Positions 32,261 through 41,603 of a stretch of 50,192 bases of DNA are shown piece after piece. How positions within the stretch are numbered: the stretch's first letter is position 1; every line of letters begins with the position of its first letter. The position numbers and the translations under genes are program-made. Source of the DNA: an uncultured Fusobacteriaceae bacterium. GTDB taxonomy: Bacteria; Fusobacteriota; Fusobacteriia; Fusobacteriales; Fusobacteriaceae. The notes under the pieces were generated by a model that searched no databases, was not told the origin of the DNA, and saw only the letters and a list, made by a program, of their open reading frames with translations. The stretch covers positions 1 through 50,192 of the forward strand of contig CAMQWJ010000012.1 in NCBI GenBank assembly GCA_947038515.1, in the 5' to 3' direction.

Positions 32261-32482
32261 ATGTCAAAGAAGGATGTAGTTGAACTAGAGGGTATAATAG
32301 TTGAATCTTTACCAAACGCTATGTTTATGGTAGAGTTAGAAAACGGCCATACCATTTTAGGGCACATTTCAGGTAAAATGAGAATGAATTATATCAAAAT
32401 TTTACCAGGAGATGGAGTAACTGTACAAATTTCTCCTTATGATTTAAGTAGAGGGAGAATAGTCTACAGGAAGAAGAATTAA
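32261..32482 (+). CDS. infA: Translation initiation factor IF-1
   Basis: IF-1, 73 residues, a single OB-fold protein that occupies the A site during initiation. [39 protein letters not shown] (shortened) and [13 protein letters not shown] are fully typical. TAGGAGGT is six bases from the ATG. It stands in the conserved infA-rpmJ-rpsM order. Confidence 0.97.
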   Translation: MSKKDVVELEGIIVESLPNAMFMVELENGHTILGHISGKMRMNYIKILPGDGVTVQISPYDLSRGRIVYRKKN

Positions 32483-32507
32483 CTTTGTTACACGGAGGAG
32501 GCAGTAA

Positions 32508-32621
32508 ATGAAAGTAAGAACGTCTATCAAACCGATCTGTGACAAGTGCAAGGTTATCAAAAGACATGGGAAAATCAGAGTAATCTGTGACAACCCTAAG
32601 CACAAGCAAGTACAAGGATAA
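32508..32621 (+). CDS. rpmJ: 50S ribosomal protein L36
   Basis: L36, 37 residues, too short for common ORF cut-offs. It reads [20 protein letters not shown] and ends NPKHKQVQG; the zinc ribbon ligands are C11, C14, C27 and H32, so this is the zinc-binding (C+) form. GGAGGAGG lies seven to eight bases before the ATG. The expected position between infA and rpsM confirms it. Confidence 0.97.
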   Translation: MKVRTSIKPICDKCKVIKRHGKIRVICDNPKHKQVQG

Positions 32622-32812
32622 TTTTGTAGCACAGAGCACCAAGCAAAGATAGTGAAAACTATCGAGTGTTTTTTCTTGGAAATAAACACTGTAAAGATAT
32701 GTTAGTGCCGTAGGGCCTATTCTGTTTGTCAGGCATATCGAGGAAAGTATTTTGTTGATAAATTAATCAACATTATAAATCAAAAATTTTTGGAAAAGAG
32801 GAGGAAGTAATT

Positions 32813-33169
32813 TTGGCTAGAATAGCAGGAGTAGATGTCCCAAGAAATAAGAGAGTAGAGATATCTTTAACTTATATTTATGGGATTGGAAGACCAACTT
32901 CTATTAAAATTTTAACAGAAGCTGGTGTTAACTTTGATACAAGAGTAAAGGATTTGACTGAGGAAGAACTTAATAAAATCAGAACTCTTATTGAAGGTGT
33001 TAAGGTAGAGGGAGATCTTAGAAAAGATGTAAGACTAAGTATCAAGAGATTATTAGATATTAAGTGTTATAGAGGACTAAGACATAAAATGAATTTACCA
33101 GTAAGAGGACAAAAGTCTAAGACTAATGCAAGAACAAGAAAAGGACCTAAAAAAGCTATCAAAAGATAG
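32813..33169 (+). CDS. rpsM: 30S ribosomal protein S13
   Basis: S13, 118 residues, in the head of the small subunit contacting the P-site t[25 protein letters not shown] at the start (shortened), [21 protein letters not shown] and the basic tail [11 protein letters not shown] are conserved. The start codon is TTG at 32813 (TTG-GCT-AGA), with GAGGAGGAAG upstream; no ATG gives the conserved N-terminus. About 190 bases separate it from rpmJ with no gene in between. Confidence 0.96.
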   Translation: MARIAGVDVPRNKRVEISLTYIYGIGRPTSIKILTEAGVNFDTRVKDLTEEELNKIRTLIEGVKVEGDLRKDVRLSIKRLLDIKCYRGLRHKMNLPVRGQKSKTNARTRKGPKKAIKR

Positions 33170-33216
33170 TTGAAAAGGTAAGTAATAAGAAATAATAGGT
33201 AAGGAGGTAATTTAAG

Positions 33217-33606
33217 TTGGCTAAGAAAAAAGTAGCTAAAGTCAAGAAAAAATTAAAAAATATTCCAGCAGGAATAGCTCATATACACTCAACTTTTAAT
33301 AATACAATAGTTGCAATAACTGACATGGAAGGTAAGTTAGTTATATGGAAATCAGGAGGAACTTCTGGTTTTAAAGGAACTAAAAAAGGTACTCCGTTTG
33401 CAGCTCAAATAGCCGCTGAACAAGCAGCTAATATAGCTATGGAAAATGGAATGAAAAAAGTTGAAGTTAAGGTGAAAGGACCAGGTTCAGGAAGAGAAGC
33501 TTGTATAAGATCATTACAAGCAGCAGGATTAGAAGTTACAAAAATTTCTGATATAACTCCAGTTCCACATAATGGTTGTAGACCACCTAAGAGAAGAAGA
33601 GTATAA
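33217..33606 (+). CDS. rpsK: 30S ribosomal protein S11
   Basis: S11, 129 residues, in the platform of the small subunit. [37 protein letters not shown] and [18 protein letters not shown] are diagnostic. Start is again TTG (33217), with AAGGAGGT upstream. It lies in the alpha operon order rpsM-rpsK-rpsD-rpoA-rplQ. Confidence 0.97.
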   Translation: MAKKKVAKVKKKLKNIPAGIAHIHSTFNNTIVAITDMEGKLVIWKSGGTSGFKGTKKGTPFAAQIAAEQAANIAMENGMKKVEVKVKGPGSGREACIRSLQAAGLEVTKISDITPVPHNGCRPPKRRRV

Positions 33607-33670
33607 TCGTACTCTTGGAGAATTTTTATTTTGGTAGTTGAAATCAAAAGCAAGGAGGAATAATCGAAAG

Positions 33671-34258
33671 ATGGCAAGAAATAGACAGCCTGTATTAAAG
33701 AAATGTAGAGCACTTGGACTTGACCCACTAGTTTTAGGAGTTAATAAAACTTCAAAAAGAGGGCCTAGACCTAATGCAAACAAGAAACCTACAGAGTACG
33801 CAATACAATTAAGAGAAAAACAAAAAGCAAAATTTATATATAATGTAATGGAAAAGCAATTTAGAAAACTTTATGAAGAAGCAAGTAGAAAGGATGGGGT
33901 AACAGGTCTTAACCTGATACAATATCTTGAGAGAAGACTAGAAAATGTAGTTTATAGACTAGGGTTTGCAAAAACTAGAAGACAAGCTAGACAAGTAGTT
34001 TCTCACGGACATGTTTCAGTAAATGGAAGAAAAGTAAATATCGCTTCTTACAGAGTAAAAGCTGGAGATGTAATATCAGTTTTAGAGAATTCTAAAAATA
34101 TAGATATTATTAAAACTGCAGTTGAAGAATCAAATGTACCAACTTGGGTAGAGCTTGATAAAGCTGCATTCAGTGGTAAAGTTGTTCAGAATCCAACAAA
34201 AGACGATTTAGATTTCGATTTAAATGAAGCTCTAATAGTTGAATTCTATTCTAGATAG
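33671..34258 (+). CDS. rpsD: 30S ribosomal protein S4
   Basis: S4, 195 residues, a primary 16S rRNA binder and, in many bacteria, the translational repressor of the alpha operon. MARNRQPVLKKCRALGLDP, YLERRLENVVYRLGFAKTRRQARQ (shortened) and SHGHVSVNGRKVNIASYRVK give the S4 RNA-binding fold. ATG 33671 is used as it yields the conserved N-terminus; AAGGAGG is about 12 bases upstream, somewhat far. The N-terminal zinc finger of some S4 proteins is reduced to a single Cys. Confidence 0.96.
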   Translation: MARNRQPVLKKCRALGLDPLVLGVNKTSKRGPRPNANKKPTEYAIQLREKQKAKFIYNVMEKQFRKLYEEASRKDGVTGLNLIQYLERRLENVVYRLGFAKTRRQARQVVSHGHVSVNGRKVNIASYRVKAGDVISVLENSKNIDIIKTAVEESNVPTWVELDKAAFSGKVVQNPTKDDLDFDLNEALIVEFYSR

Positions 34259-34285
34259 TAAGCCCTGTTAGTAGGAGTTGGTTAG

Positions 34286-35263
34286 ATGTTAAAAATAGAA
34301 AAACATGCAAGAAATTTTAATATATCAGCAGTGGAATCCACTGAGTTCTCTACTAAGTATGTTATAGAACCTCTTTATAGAGGTTATGGACATACTGTAG
34401 GAAATGCACTTAGAAGAGTACTATTATCATCTATACCTGGTGCAGCAATAAAAGGTATTAGTATTGATGGAGTATTGAGTGAATTTTCAGTAATGGAAGG
34501 TGTAAAAGAAGCTGTAACAGAGATAATTTTAAATGCAAAAGAAGTTATTGTAAAAACTGAAGAGCATGGAGTAAGAAAAATGTCTCTTTCTGTAAAAGGA
34601 CCTAAAGTAATCACTGCAGCTGATATTATTCCAGATGCAGGATTAGAAATTATAAATCCAGAACAGTTGATTTGTACAGTAACTACAGATAGGGAAGTAA
34701 ATATTGAGTTTTTAGTTGATACAGGGGAAGGATTTGTTGTTTCAGAAGAGATAGATAAGAAAGGTTGGTCTGTGGAATATATCGCAATTGATGCTATATA
34801 TTCTCCAATAAAAAAAGTAGCTTATTCAGTTCAAGATACTATGGTTGGAAGAATGACTGATTTTGATAAATTGACTTTGGACATAGAAACGAACGGAAGT
34901 GTCGCTACAAATGATGCCTTATCATATGCTGTTGAGCTACTAACACTTCATATAGAACCATTATTGGAAATAGGAAATAGGTTAGTAGAATTGAGACCAG
35001 AAGATGATGAAACAGACTTAAGTCTGGAATTAGGAGCTGGAGCTCAGGTAAATGATGATGATGTTAAAATAGAAGAATTAGATTTAACAGTAAGATCATA
35101 TAACTGCTTGAAAAAAGTAGGATTAGAGACTTTAGGTCATTTGTCTAAAATGTCTGCTAATGATCTGATGAAAATCAAAAATCTTGGAAAAAAATCATAC
35201 AATGAAATTCTTGAAAAAATGTTAGAGTGTGGTCATGACCTTACTTTAAATCCTAATGCTTAA
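34286..35263 (+). CDS. rpoA: RNA polymerase alpha subunit
   Basis: RpoA, 325 residues. The N-terminal domain (1 to about 230) for assembly shows [20 protein letters not shown]-like sequence (here [20 protein letters not shown]) and [12 protein letters not shown]; a short acidic linker (about 235-255) leads to the C-terminal domain for UP-element and activator contact with [16 protein letters not shown] and [19 protein letters not shown] precedes the ATG. Complete and typical. Confidence 0.97.
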   Translation: MLKIEKHARNFNISAVESTEFSTKYVIEPLYRGYGHTVGNALRRVLLSSIPGAAIKGISIDGVLSEFSVMEGVKEAVTEIILNAKEVIVKTEEHGVRKMSLSVKGPKVITAADIIPDAGLEIINPEQLICTVTTDREVNIEFLVDTGEGFVVSEEIDKKGWSVEYIAIDAIYSPIKKVAYSVQDTMVGRMTDFDKLTLDIETNGSVATNDALSYAVELLTLHIEPLLEIGNRLVELRPEDDETDLSLELGAGAQVNDDDVKIEELDLTVRSYNCLKKVGLETLGHLSKMSANDLMKIKNLGKKSYNEILEKMLECGHDLTLNPNA

Positions 35264-35304
35264 GAAAATCATTAATCCATAGAAAAAGGAGGATAACTAA
35301 ACTA

Positions 35305-35655
35305 ATGAATCACAATAAATCATATAGAAAATTAGGTAGAAGAACTGAGCATAGATTAGCAATGCTAATGAATATGACAATTTCTCTTCTTAATGCTGAA
35401 AGAATAGAAACTACATTACCTAGAGCAAAAGAGTTAAGAAAGTTTGCTGAGAGAATGGTTACTTTAGGTAAAAAAAATACTTTAGCTTCTAGAAGACAAG
35501 CTTTTGCATTCTTAAGAAGTGAAGAGACTCTAGCTAAATTATTTGGAGATATAGCTCCAAGATATACTGAGAGAAACGGTGGATATACTAGAATAATTAA
35601 AACTAGTGTAAGAAAAGGTGACTCTGCAGAGATGGCAATAATTGAATTAGTGTAA
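35305..35655 (+). CDS. rplQ: 50S ribosomal protein L17
   Basis: L17, 116 residues, near the exit of the large-subunit tunnel. [44 protein letters not shown] (shortened) and [25 protein letters not shown] at the end cover the family. AAGGAGG is about 12 bases from the ATG. It ends the ribosomal cluster and is followed by a terminator. Confidence 0.97.
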   Translation: MNHNKSYRKLGRRTEHRLAMLMNMTISLLNAERIETTLPRAKELRKFAERMVTLGKKNTLASRRQAFAFLRSEETLAKLFGDIAPRYTERNGGYTRIIKTSVRKGDSAEMAIIELV

Positions 35656-35663
35656 ACTATTTT

Positions 35664-35702
35664 AAAAATGGAGATCCTATTTAGAGATCTCCATTTTTAT
35701 TA
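35664..35702 (+). terminator. Terminator of the alpha operon
   Basis: AAAAATGGAGATC and GATCTCCATTTTT pair around a nine-base loop, followed by ATTATTT. The A-tract on the left makes it potentially bidirectional. Confidence 0.9.
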
Positions 35703-35736
35703 TTTAAAATAAAATAATAAATACTTAGGAGGAAAA

Positions 35737-36051
35737 ATGGAAAAAATATCATTAAATAAAGATGAAGCATTAGCGCTAATTGTTGATGATGCAACTACTG
35801 TTATAGATGTTAGGACGGCAGCAGAAGTTTTAGAGGTTCCAGCCATAACTGAAGAGGCTATTTTACTACCTTTTGATGAAAGTTTTTTATCAATAATTAA
35901 AGAGGAAGAAGTGGAAAAAGAGCAAACACTTTTAATATATTCAACTACTGGAACAACTTCATTGAAAGCTACAGAACTATTGAGAACTAATGGATATAAA
36001 GCTTTTAACTTAGAAGGTGGACTAGAAGCAATATTTGGAGACGATTGCTGA
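35737..36051 (+). CDS. Rhodanese-like domain protein without catalytic Cys
   Basis: A 104-residue single rhodanese fold: VDDATTVIDVRTAAEVLE (the strand with DVR), LLPFDE, and the active-site region LLIYSTTGTTSLKATELL followed by GYKAFNLEGGLEAIFG. In active rhodaneses the loop is C-x-x-G-x-R-S; here the Cys position is Ser (STTGTTS) and the Arg is Thr, so sulfur transfer by the usual route is not expected. The very last residue is Cys. It could be a binding or regulatory module. AGGAGG precedes the ATG; the gene stands alone between terminators. Confidence 0.85.
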   Translation: MEKISLNKDEALALIVDDATTVIDVRTAAEVLEVPAITEEAILLPFDESFLSIIKEEEVEKEQTLLIYSTTGTTSLKATELLRTNGYKAFNLEGGLEAIFGDDC

Positions 36052-36178
36052 GGGATTTAATATACTCAAAGGTTTTGGGTTAAAAATATAAAGTTTGTAG
36101 AAAGAAAAAATTGGAACTGGAAATATAAAGTATTGTATTTCTTTTCAAGTAGATATTAAAAATGAAAATTTAAAAAGG

Positions 36179-36221
36179 TCTTAGTCCTGTATTTCACAGG
36201 ACTAAGATTTTTTAATTTTTT
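36179..36221 (+). terminator. Terminator after rhodanese-like gene
   Basis: TCTTAGTCCTGT (36179-36190), loop ATTTC, ACAGGACTAAGA (36196-36207), then TTTTTTAATTTTTT. A perfect 12-bp stem, 128 bases after the stop codon. Confidence 0.9.
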
Positions 36222-36316
36222 AATTATTCTATTATTGTAGTAATTTATAGAATAATTTATTATAGATTGTTCTCTTGTTTAAATATATTGACTAAAATTT
36301 AAAATGATAAAAATGT

Positions 36317-36355
36317 AAAGAAGAGGTACATTCTACAATTATTTACCTCTTCTTT
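36317..36355. terminator. Second hairpin in the 36052-36622 intergenic region
   Basis: AAAGAAGAGGTA (36317-36328) and TACCTCTTCTTT (36344-36355) form a 12-bp stem with a 15-base loop; only a weak T-rich tail follows. Purpose unclear; it could be an additional terminator or a small RNA end. The rest of this 570-base gap contains the ALDH control region (36466-36565) and no gene that I can support. Confidence 0.55.
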
Positions 36356-36465
36356 ATATAGAAACTTAAATTTTATTTTTTAAATACTTTTATTTAGAAG
36401 ATTATCAGCTATTTATATTGGATTCTATTAAATTTTTTTTATTGTCAAAAAAGAACAAAAGTTAT

Positions 36466-36565
36466 GATATATGGCAACTTCATATCTAATATGACAACCT
36501 TGATAGCGAGAAAAACCTTTGTTTTATTGGGCTATCTTGACAAAGGTGTTTTTTTAAGGTATACT
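36466..36565 (+). promoter_or_regulatory. Promoter and operator region of aldehyde dehydrogenase gene
   Basis: Consensus promoter TTGACA (36537-36542), 17 bp, TATACT (36560-36565). The -35 box lies within the inverted repeat ACCTTTGT (36515-36522) / ACAAAGGT (36540-36547). Interleaved with it is a second repeat GATAGC (36502-36507) / GCTATC (36531-36536). Further upstream two direct repeats with core ATATGRCAAC occur about 22 bases apart (36473 and 36490). The arrangement suggests a repressor over the -35 and an activator site upstream. Confidence 0.7.
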
Positions 36566-36622
36566 CTAGATATAAGAAAGAAATAACTTTTTTAAATAAA
36601 TTTTTATATAATGGAGGAAAAA

Positions 36623-38107
36623 ATGAGAAAAGAAGATTTTATTCAAAGTAAATATGACTTATATATTAATGGGGAATGGAGAGAAGCCTCAGATAAAAAA
36701 ACTCTTGTAACAACTTCACCAGCAGATGGAAGTATTTTAGCTACAATAGCAGAAGCTACTGATGAAGATGTTAATTTAGCTATTAATTCAGCTTGGGCAG
36801 CATTTAAAACATGGAAAAATGTTGATGTGAAAGAACGGGCAAGAATATTACTTAAAATAGCAGATATTATAGAAGAAAATACAGAACATTTAGCAATGGT
36901 TGAATCTCTTGATAATGGAAAACCAATTAGAGAAACAATGGCAGTTGATATTCCATTTGCAGTGGAACACTTTAGATATTTTGCAGGAGTTATCCTTTCA
37001 GAAGAAGGTAGTTCTAAAATGTTAGACAATGATACTTTAAGCTTAATATTACGTGAGCCAATAGGGGTAGTTGGTCAAATTGTACCATGGAATTTTCCAT
37101 TTTTAATGGCAGCATGGAAAATAGCTCCAGTGATTGCAGCAGGAGATTGTAGTGTGTTTAAACCCTCTAGTACTACTTCACTAAGTATTTTAGAATTAAT
37201 GAGATTAATTGATGGAGTGCTACCAGCAGGAGTACTAAATATAATAACAGGAAAAGGTTCAAAATCAGGAGCAGCTCTACAAAATCATGAAAATTTAAGT
37301 AAATTAGCTTTTACAGGATCGACAGATGTGGGATATTCTATTGCTCATTCAGCAGCTAAGAAGTTAATTCCAGCAACTCTTGAACTAGGAGGAAAATCAG
37401 CTAATATATTTTTCCCAGATTGTAATTGGGAATTAGCTATGGAAGGACTACAATTGGGAATATTATTTAATCAAGGACAAGTTTGTTGTGCTGGTTCTAG
37501 AGTATTTGTTCATGAAGATATTTATGACAAATTTGTAAAGGAAGCTGTAGAAAGATTTGAAAGAGTAAAAGTAGGAATGTCTTGGAATGAAGATACTCAA
37601 ATGGGACCTCAAGTTTCAGAAAGTCAATTGAAACAAATTCTTGAAAAAGTAGAAAAAGGCGTAGCTGAAGGTGGAGTAATTGCAACTGGTGGTTATAGAC
37701 TTACTGAAAATGGTTTAGATAAAGGTGCATTTATGGCACCAACATTAATCACAAATGTTACAAATGATATGAATATTGCTCAAGATGAAATATTTGGACC
37801 AGTAGCTGTTATTATTAAATTTAAAACAGAAGAAGAAGTAATAGAAATGGCAAATGATAATGAGTATGGACTGGGCGGAGGAGTTTGGACTCAAGATATA
37901 AATAGGGCTTTAAGAGTTGCAAGAGCTATTGAAACTGGAAGAATGTGGGTAAATACATATGATCATATTCCGGCAGGAGCACCTTTTGGAGGATATAAAA
38001 AATCAGGAATTGGAAGAGAAACTCATAAAATGATACTTGATCACTATACTCAAGTTAAAAATATAATGATTAATCTTTCTGAAAAACCAAAAGGATTTTA
38101 TAAATAA
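36623..38107 (+). CDS. Aldehyde dehydrogenase (NAD(P)+-dependent, ALDH superfamily)
   Basis: A 494-residue cytoplasmic enzyme oxidising an aldehyde to the acid. NAD-binding and catalytic marks are complete: VPWNFPFLMAAWKIAP, TGSTDVGYSI, LELGGKSANIFF with the general base Glu, FNQGQVCCAGSRVFV with the catalytic Cys, and EIFGPVAVI near the C-terminus. The pattern is that of the betaine-aldehyde/retinal-type (class 1/2) group; the substrate is uncertain. ATG 36623 is taken because GGAGGA is just upstream and overlaps the earlier ATG 36611. Monocistronic. Confidence 0.92.
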   Translation: MRKEDFIQSKYDLYINGEWREASDKKTLVTTSPADGSILATIAEATDEDVNLAINSAWAAFKTWKNVDVKERARILLKIADIIEENTEHLAMVESLDNGKPIRETMAVDIPFAVEHFRYFAGVILSEEGSSKMLDNDTLSLILREPIGVVGQIVPWNFPFLMAAWKIAPVIAAGDCSVFKPSSTTSLSILELMRLIDGVLPAGVLNIITGKGSKSGAALQNHENLSKLAFTGSTDVGYSIAHSAAKKLIPATLELGGKSANIFFPDCNWELAMEGLQLGILFNQGQVCCAGSRVFVHEDIYDKFVKEAVERFERVKVGMSWNEDTQMGPQVSESQLKQILEKVEKGVAEGGVIATGGYRLTENGLDKGAFMAPTLITNVTNDMNIAQDEIFGPVAVIIKFKTEEEVIEMANDNEYGLGGGVWTQDINRALRVARAIETGRMWVNTYDHIPAGAPFGGYKKSGIGRETHKMILDHYTQVKNIMINLSEKPKGFYK

Positions 38108-38118
38108 GATAAAAAAAT

Positions 38119-38154
38119 AAAAAGACTAGTGTTTCTCTTGACACTAGTCTTTTT
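38119..38154. terminator. Bidirectional terminator between ALDH and M16 peptidase genes
   Basis: AAAAAGACTAGTGT (38119-38132) and ACACTAGTCTTTTT (38141-38154) around an eight-base loop. A- and T-tracts on both sides serve the two convergent genes. Confidence 0.9.
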
Positions 38155-38163
38155 GTTAAGTTA

Positions 38164-40938
38164 TTATTTTTTAAATTTTTCAGGTAATAATCGCATTTCT
38201 AAGAAATTCTCTAAATTAATATACTTTTTAGGAGTAGAAACTAAATTAGAGGTTGTTAATAGTTCTTTATAATATTCTGGTGTGATAATTTTAAAATCAT
38301 TAATTGGGAAAAAAGAACTATGAAGATAAGAGTACCAAAAATTATTTTTTTTAATAGAATTTTCATATGATAATTTATAATTATTTAGAATATTGTTTAT
38401 TTTATCTTTAGAATATTCTCCATTAAAAGCTATTTCGAGAGTCTCTTTTACTTTTTGTGAAATTTTTTCAACATTTTCTGGATTTGTTGAAAATCTAATA
38501 GTTAAATAATTTTCACCATGATTGTTGTAACTAAAGTTATTTGAAGAACTAATAGAATAGACACCACCTAATTTTTCTCGTATAACTTCTAAAAGAAGAA
38601 TGTCTAGAATGTTTGAAAAACCATCAAGAATTTTCTTGTCATTAAAGTTATAGGGAGAGAAGTAAGGATAAATAATAGTAACAGTAGCTTTTTCATCATC
38701 ACCTTTAGAGATAGTTTTTATAGTTTTTCCTTTTGGTGCCACAACATTTAAAGACTTGATGATATTAGTTTTTTTATCCTTAGTGACAGGTAAAGCAGAA
38801 ATTTTATTAACGAGAAGAGCTTCAACTTCTTTTTCATTTATTGAACCAGTTATGATAAGATTAAAATTATCATAATTTGAAAATTTCTTTTTATATAAGG
38901 CTTTAATAGATGATTCATTGACTTTCTTTAGACTGTCTAGAGAGAATGGCATTCTTCTAGGATGAGAATTAGTCAAGAGTGTTAAAAGCTCCTTTTTGTA
39001 GATAAAATTGGGAGTATCTTTACGATTAATTATTTGTTGTTGATTAATATCTAAGGTATTTTTAAATTGTTCTCCATCAAAATTAGGGTGTAATAAAACT
39101 GTAAAAAAAGAATCAATCCCTATATTAAGAGACTCTTTATCAGAACTAAGAGATGCTCCATACTGGTAGTCACTTATATAAGGTGAAAAAGCAAAGTTTT
39201 TTCCTTTCATAAAAGAAATAGTTTCAGAAGATGAAAGATTTCCAATTCCAGAGTTAGTCATTAGTGAAGACATAAAAAGAGTATTTAAATATTCTGTATA
39301 GCTATCATTTGAACTTCCCTCTTCTTTAAAAAGGTTGATATATATCTTATCTTTTTCAAAGGCCGTCTCTTTATATTTTACTTTAATGCCATTGGAAAGA
39401 AGATAAGATATATGATCTTTTTTAATCTCTTTTGATAATATTTTTCCAGGTTTTAAAATAATGGGATTAAGTTTAAATGTAGAATTTTCTTTTAAGTTAG
39501 AAAAATCAGATTTTTTTATTTTATTTTCTATAATTTTTATATCCATATCTGAAAAGACTGGTAAAGAAGCCTTTTCAGGATAAGATAAAAATTTAGAACT
39601 ATTACTATTATAGAAATCTGTTGCAAGTTTCTTTATGTTATCTTTATTAATATCAGTTACAAGTTTTTTTATTAAAATTTCTTTTTCTGTAGCATTTAAA
39701 AAAACATCGCCATGGAGATAAAGGTCTTTTAATTCATCCATAAAAGACTCATGAGTAATAGAAGACTGATTGTTTGATTGAATTTTTAAAGAAGATAAAA
39801 TTTCTTTAATCTCCTGATTTATTTCAAAATCAGAGGGTCCATATTTAGCAAAGATTTTAATTGATTTAAAAATTTCTGAAATACCATCTAAGATATGGGT
39901 TTCTTTAAGACTGCTTGAAAGTCCAATGATTTTTTCAGAGTCTGTTATCTGATAAGAGTACATTTGAGCAGAAAAAAGAGGATAATTACTAGCTAATGAA
40001 GCAGATTCAAAACGTGAATTCATAATATTTTCAAAAAGAATAGTTTCTAACTCTTTTTGTGATTTTTTTGTAGTATTAATAGGAGTTTGTTGTCCTAATG
40101 TTGTAATTTCAAAAGTAGAGTTTGTAAGTTCTTTGTCTCTAAAAATTGTATAGGAATCTTGTATCTCTCCAATTTTATATTTTTGTGGTGGAGTAAAATT
40201 TTTAGAGTTTTTTAAAGAGGAAAAATATTTTTTTATATATTTTTCTATTTCTAAGTTATCAAAATCACCAACAGCCACAATCCCTGTTATTTTTGGTTGG
40301 TACCAAGTGTTGTAGAAATCATTTATAATTTTTGCATTTGTATTTTCTATAATTTTAACTTTTCCAATAGGTAATCTTTCAAAATATCTGGAAGAACCAA
40401 AAATAGCTTTTCTTTTTTTTAAGCCTATTCTTTCACTTAAACCTTGAGAAGTACGCCATTCCTCTAAAATTATATTTTTTTCATCTTCAACATCTTGAAA
40501 ATTATTTGTTATTTTATGAGACCATTCATTAAAAATTTTAAACCCTTGTTCAATATCTTCTTTTGAATTAGTGGGGATTTTTAATTTATAAACAGTTTCA
40601 TTAAAAGAAGTATGGGCATTTAAATCACCGCCAAAAGAGAGACCAATAGATTGTAAATATTTAATAAGATCATTTTTGGGATAATTTTTAGTACCGTTAA
40701 ATGCCATATGCTCTAAAAAATGTGCTATTCCTTGTTGATTATCATTTTCAGATGTTGAACCAACACCGTAAACAAGATGTAGAGAAGCTCTTTTTTCAGG
40801 TTTTTTATTTTCTAAAATATAGTATTTCAAACCATTTTCAAGTTCTCCAGTTAATAATTCTGGTGAATTTTTTATTGGTTGGCTAAATAATAAGAGAGTT
40901 GTGACAAAAAAAGTTAGAATTAAAGTTTTGAATTTCAT
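38164..40938 (-). CDS. M16-family zinc metallopeptidase (insulinase/PqqL type), exported
   Basis: A 924-residue protease with an N-terminal signal peptide (residues 1-19, ending LLLFSQ) and hence probably periplasmic or outer-membrane attached. The inverted zinc motif HFLEH (73-77) and the downstream Glu in IILEEWR, with the region FGGDLNAHTSFNETVY, show an active first M16 domain; the second, inactive half (M16_C repeats, about residues 500-924) gives the closed-chamber architecture. Length fits PqqL-like proteins. GGAGGAA is seven bases before the ATG. Convergent with the ALDH gene, divergent from yccF. Confidence 0.92.
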   Translation of the reverse strand: MKFKTLILTFFVTTLLLFSQPIKNSPELLTGELENGLKYYILENKKPEKRASLHLVYGVGSTSENDNQQGIAHFLEHMAFNGTKNYPKNDLIKYLQSIGLSFGGDLNAHTSFNETVYKLKIPTNSKEDIEQGFKIFNEWSHKITNNFQDVEDEKNIILEEWRTSQGLSERIGLKKRKAIFGSSRYFERLPIGKVKIIENTNAKIINDFYNTWYQPKITGIVAVGDFDNLEIEKYIKKYFSSLKNSKNFTPPQKYKIGEIQDSYTIFRDKELTNSTFEITTLGQQTPINTTKKSQKELETILFENIMNSRFESASLASNYPLFSAQMYSYQITDSEKIIGLSSSLKETHILDGISEIFKSIKIFAKYGPSDFEINQEIKEILSSLKIQSNNQSSITHESFMDELKDLYLHGDVFLNATEKEILIKKLVTDINKDNIKKLATDFYNSNSSKFLSYPEKASLPVFSDMDIKIIENKIKKSDFSNLKENSTFKLNPIILKPGKILSKEIKKDHISYLLSNGIKVKYKETAFEKDKIYINLFKEEGSSNDSYTEYLNTLFMSSLMTNSGIGNLSSSETISFMKGKNFAFSPYISDYQYGASLSSDKESLNIGIDSFFTVLLHPNFDGEQFKNTLDINQQQIINRKDTPNFIYKKELLTLLTNSHPRRMPFSLDSLKKVNESSIKALYKKKFSNYDNFNLIITGSINEKEVEALLVNKISALPVTKDKKTNIIKSLNVVAPKGKTIKTISKGDDEKATVTIIYPYFSPYNFNDKKILDGFSNILDILLLEVIREKLGGVYSISSSNNFSYNNHGENYLTIRFSTNPENVEKISQKVKETLEIAFNGEYSKDKINNILNNYKLSYENSIKKNNFWYSYLHSSFFPINDFKIITPEYYKELLTTSNLVSTPKKYINLENFLEMRLLPEKFKK

Positions 40939-41069
40939 AGTTATTCCTCCGTAATAAAATAGTATATAAAATTAATAATGAATTATATAAAATAGTATAA
41001 CATACAAAAAAAGAAAAGGGAAATAGTGTACTAATAGAATTATTGGAAGTGGAGTTAGGATTTTAGGTG

Positions 41070-41098
41070 TTGACAAAAACTAATAAAATCTGTAGTAT
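41070..41098 (+). promoter_or_regulatory. Promoter of yccF-like gene
   Basis: TTGACA (41070-41075), 17-bp spacer, TAGTAT (41093-41098), about 30 bases before the start codon. Confidence 0.75.
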
Positions 41099-41129
41099 AT
41101 ATTTTAAATAAGGATATATTGGAGGAAAA

Positions 41130-41579
41130 ATGAGAAGTTTAGGAAATATTTTATGGCATTTTCCATTTTTGGGATTTGTTACAGCTTTTTTTGTATTTAT
41201 AACAGGAATTTTACTAACTCTTACTGTTGTTGCTAGTCCCATTGGTTTGGGATTAATTGAATTTTCAAAATTTTTATTAGCTCCATATTCAAATGAAATG
41301 ATTTCATCTTCAGAGCTAAGTAATAAAAAAAATCCCCTTTGGGAAACTTATGGTTTAATAGTTGGGTTAATATACTTACCTATAGGAATTATAATGGTAT
41401 TATGTACTGTTTTTCAAATTGTATTATTAGCAAGTTCTTTAATTGGAATACCTATGGCAATAGTGTTAGCAAAATCTCTGCCAACGTATTTAAATCCAGT
41501 AGGAAAAAAATGTGTTAATAGTTATGTAGCTGAAGAAATTAGAATAAGAAATGGAAAGGAAAAAGCTAAAAATCTTTAA
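41130..41579 (+). CDS. YccF-domain inner membrane protein
   Basis: A 149-residue membrane protein with two copies of the YccF domain: LGNILWHFPFLGFVTAFF with LTLTVVASPIGLGLIEFSKF, and YGLIVGLIYLPIGIIMVL with ASSLIGIPMAIVLAKSLP. Each half ends with the motif (I/V)-x-x-P-x-G or G-I-P preceding the next helix; four membrane segments. Function unknown. TGGAGGAA precedes the ATG. It has its own promoter and terminator. Confidence 0.85.
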   Translation: MRSLGNILWHFPFLGFVTAFFVFITGILLTLTVVASPIGLGLIEFSKFLLAPYSNEMISSSELSNKKNPLWETYGLIVGLIYLPIGIIMVLCTVFQIVLLASSLIGIPMAIVLAKSLPTYLNPVGKKCVNSYVAEEIRIRNGKEKAKNL

Positions 41580-41603
41580 AAAAATACTTAGAAAAATCAG
41601 AGG

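Noticed and set aside
32622-32812. Possible gene or tRNA between rpmJ and rpsM
   Set aside because: No ORF of sense and no cloverleaf could be found; it contains only spacer sequence before the rpsM Shine-Dalgarno.
36643-37029. 128-codon minus-strand frame inside the aldehyde dehydrogenase gene
   Set aside because: Antisense shadow of a well-conserved coding region, no recognisable motif.
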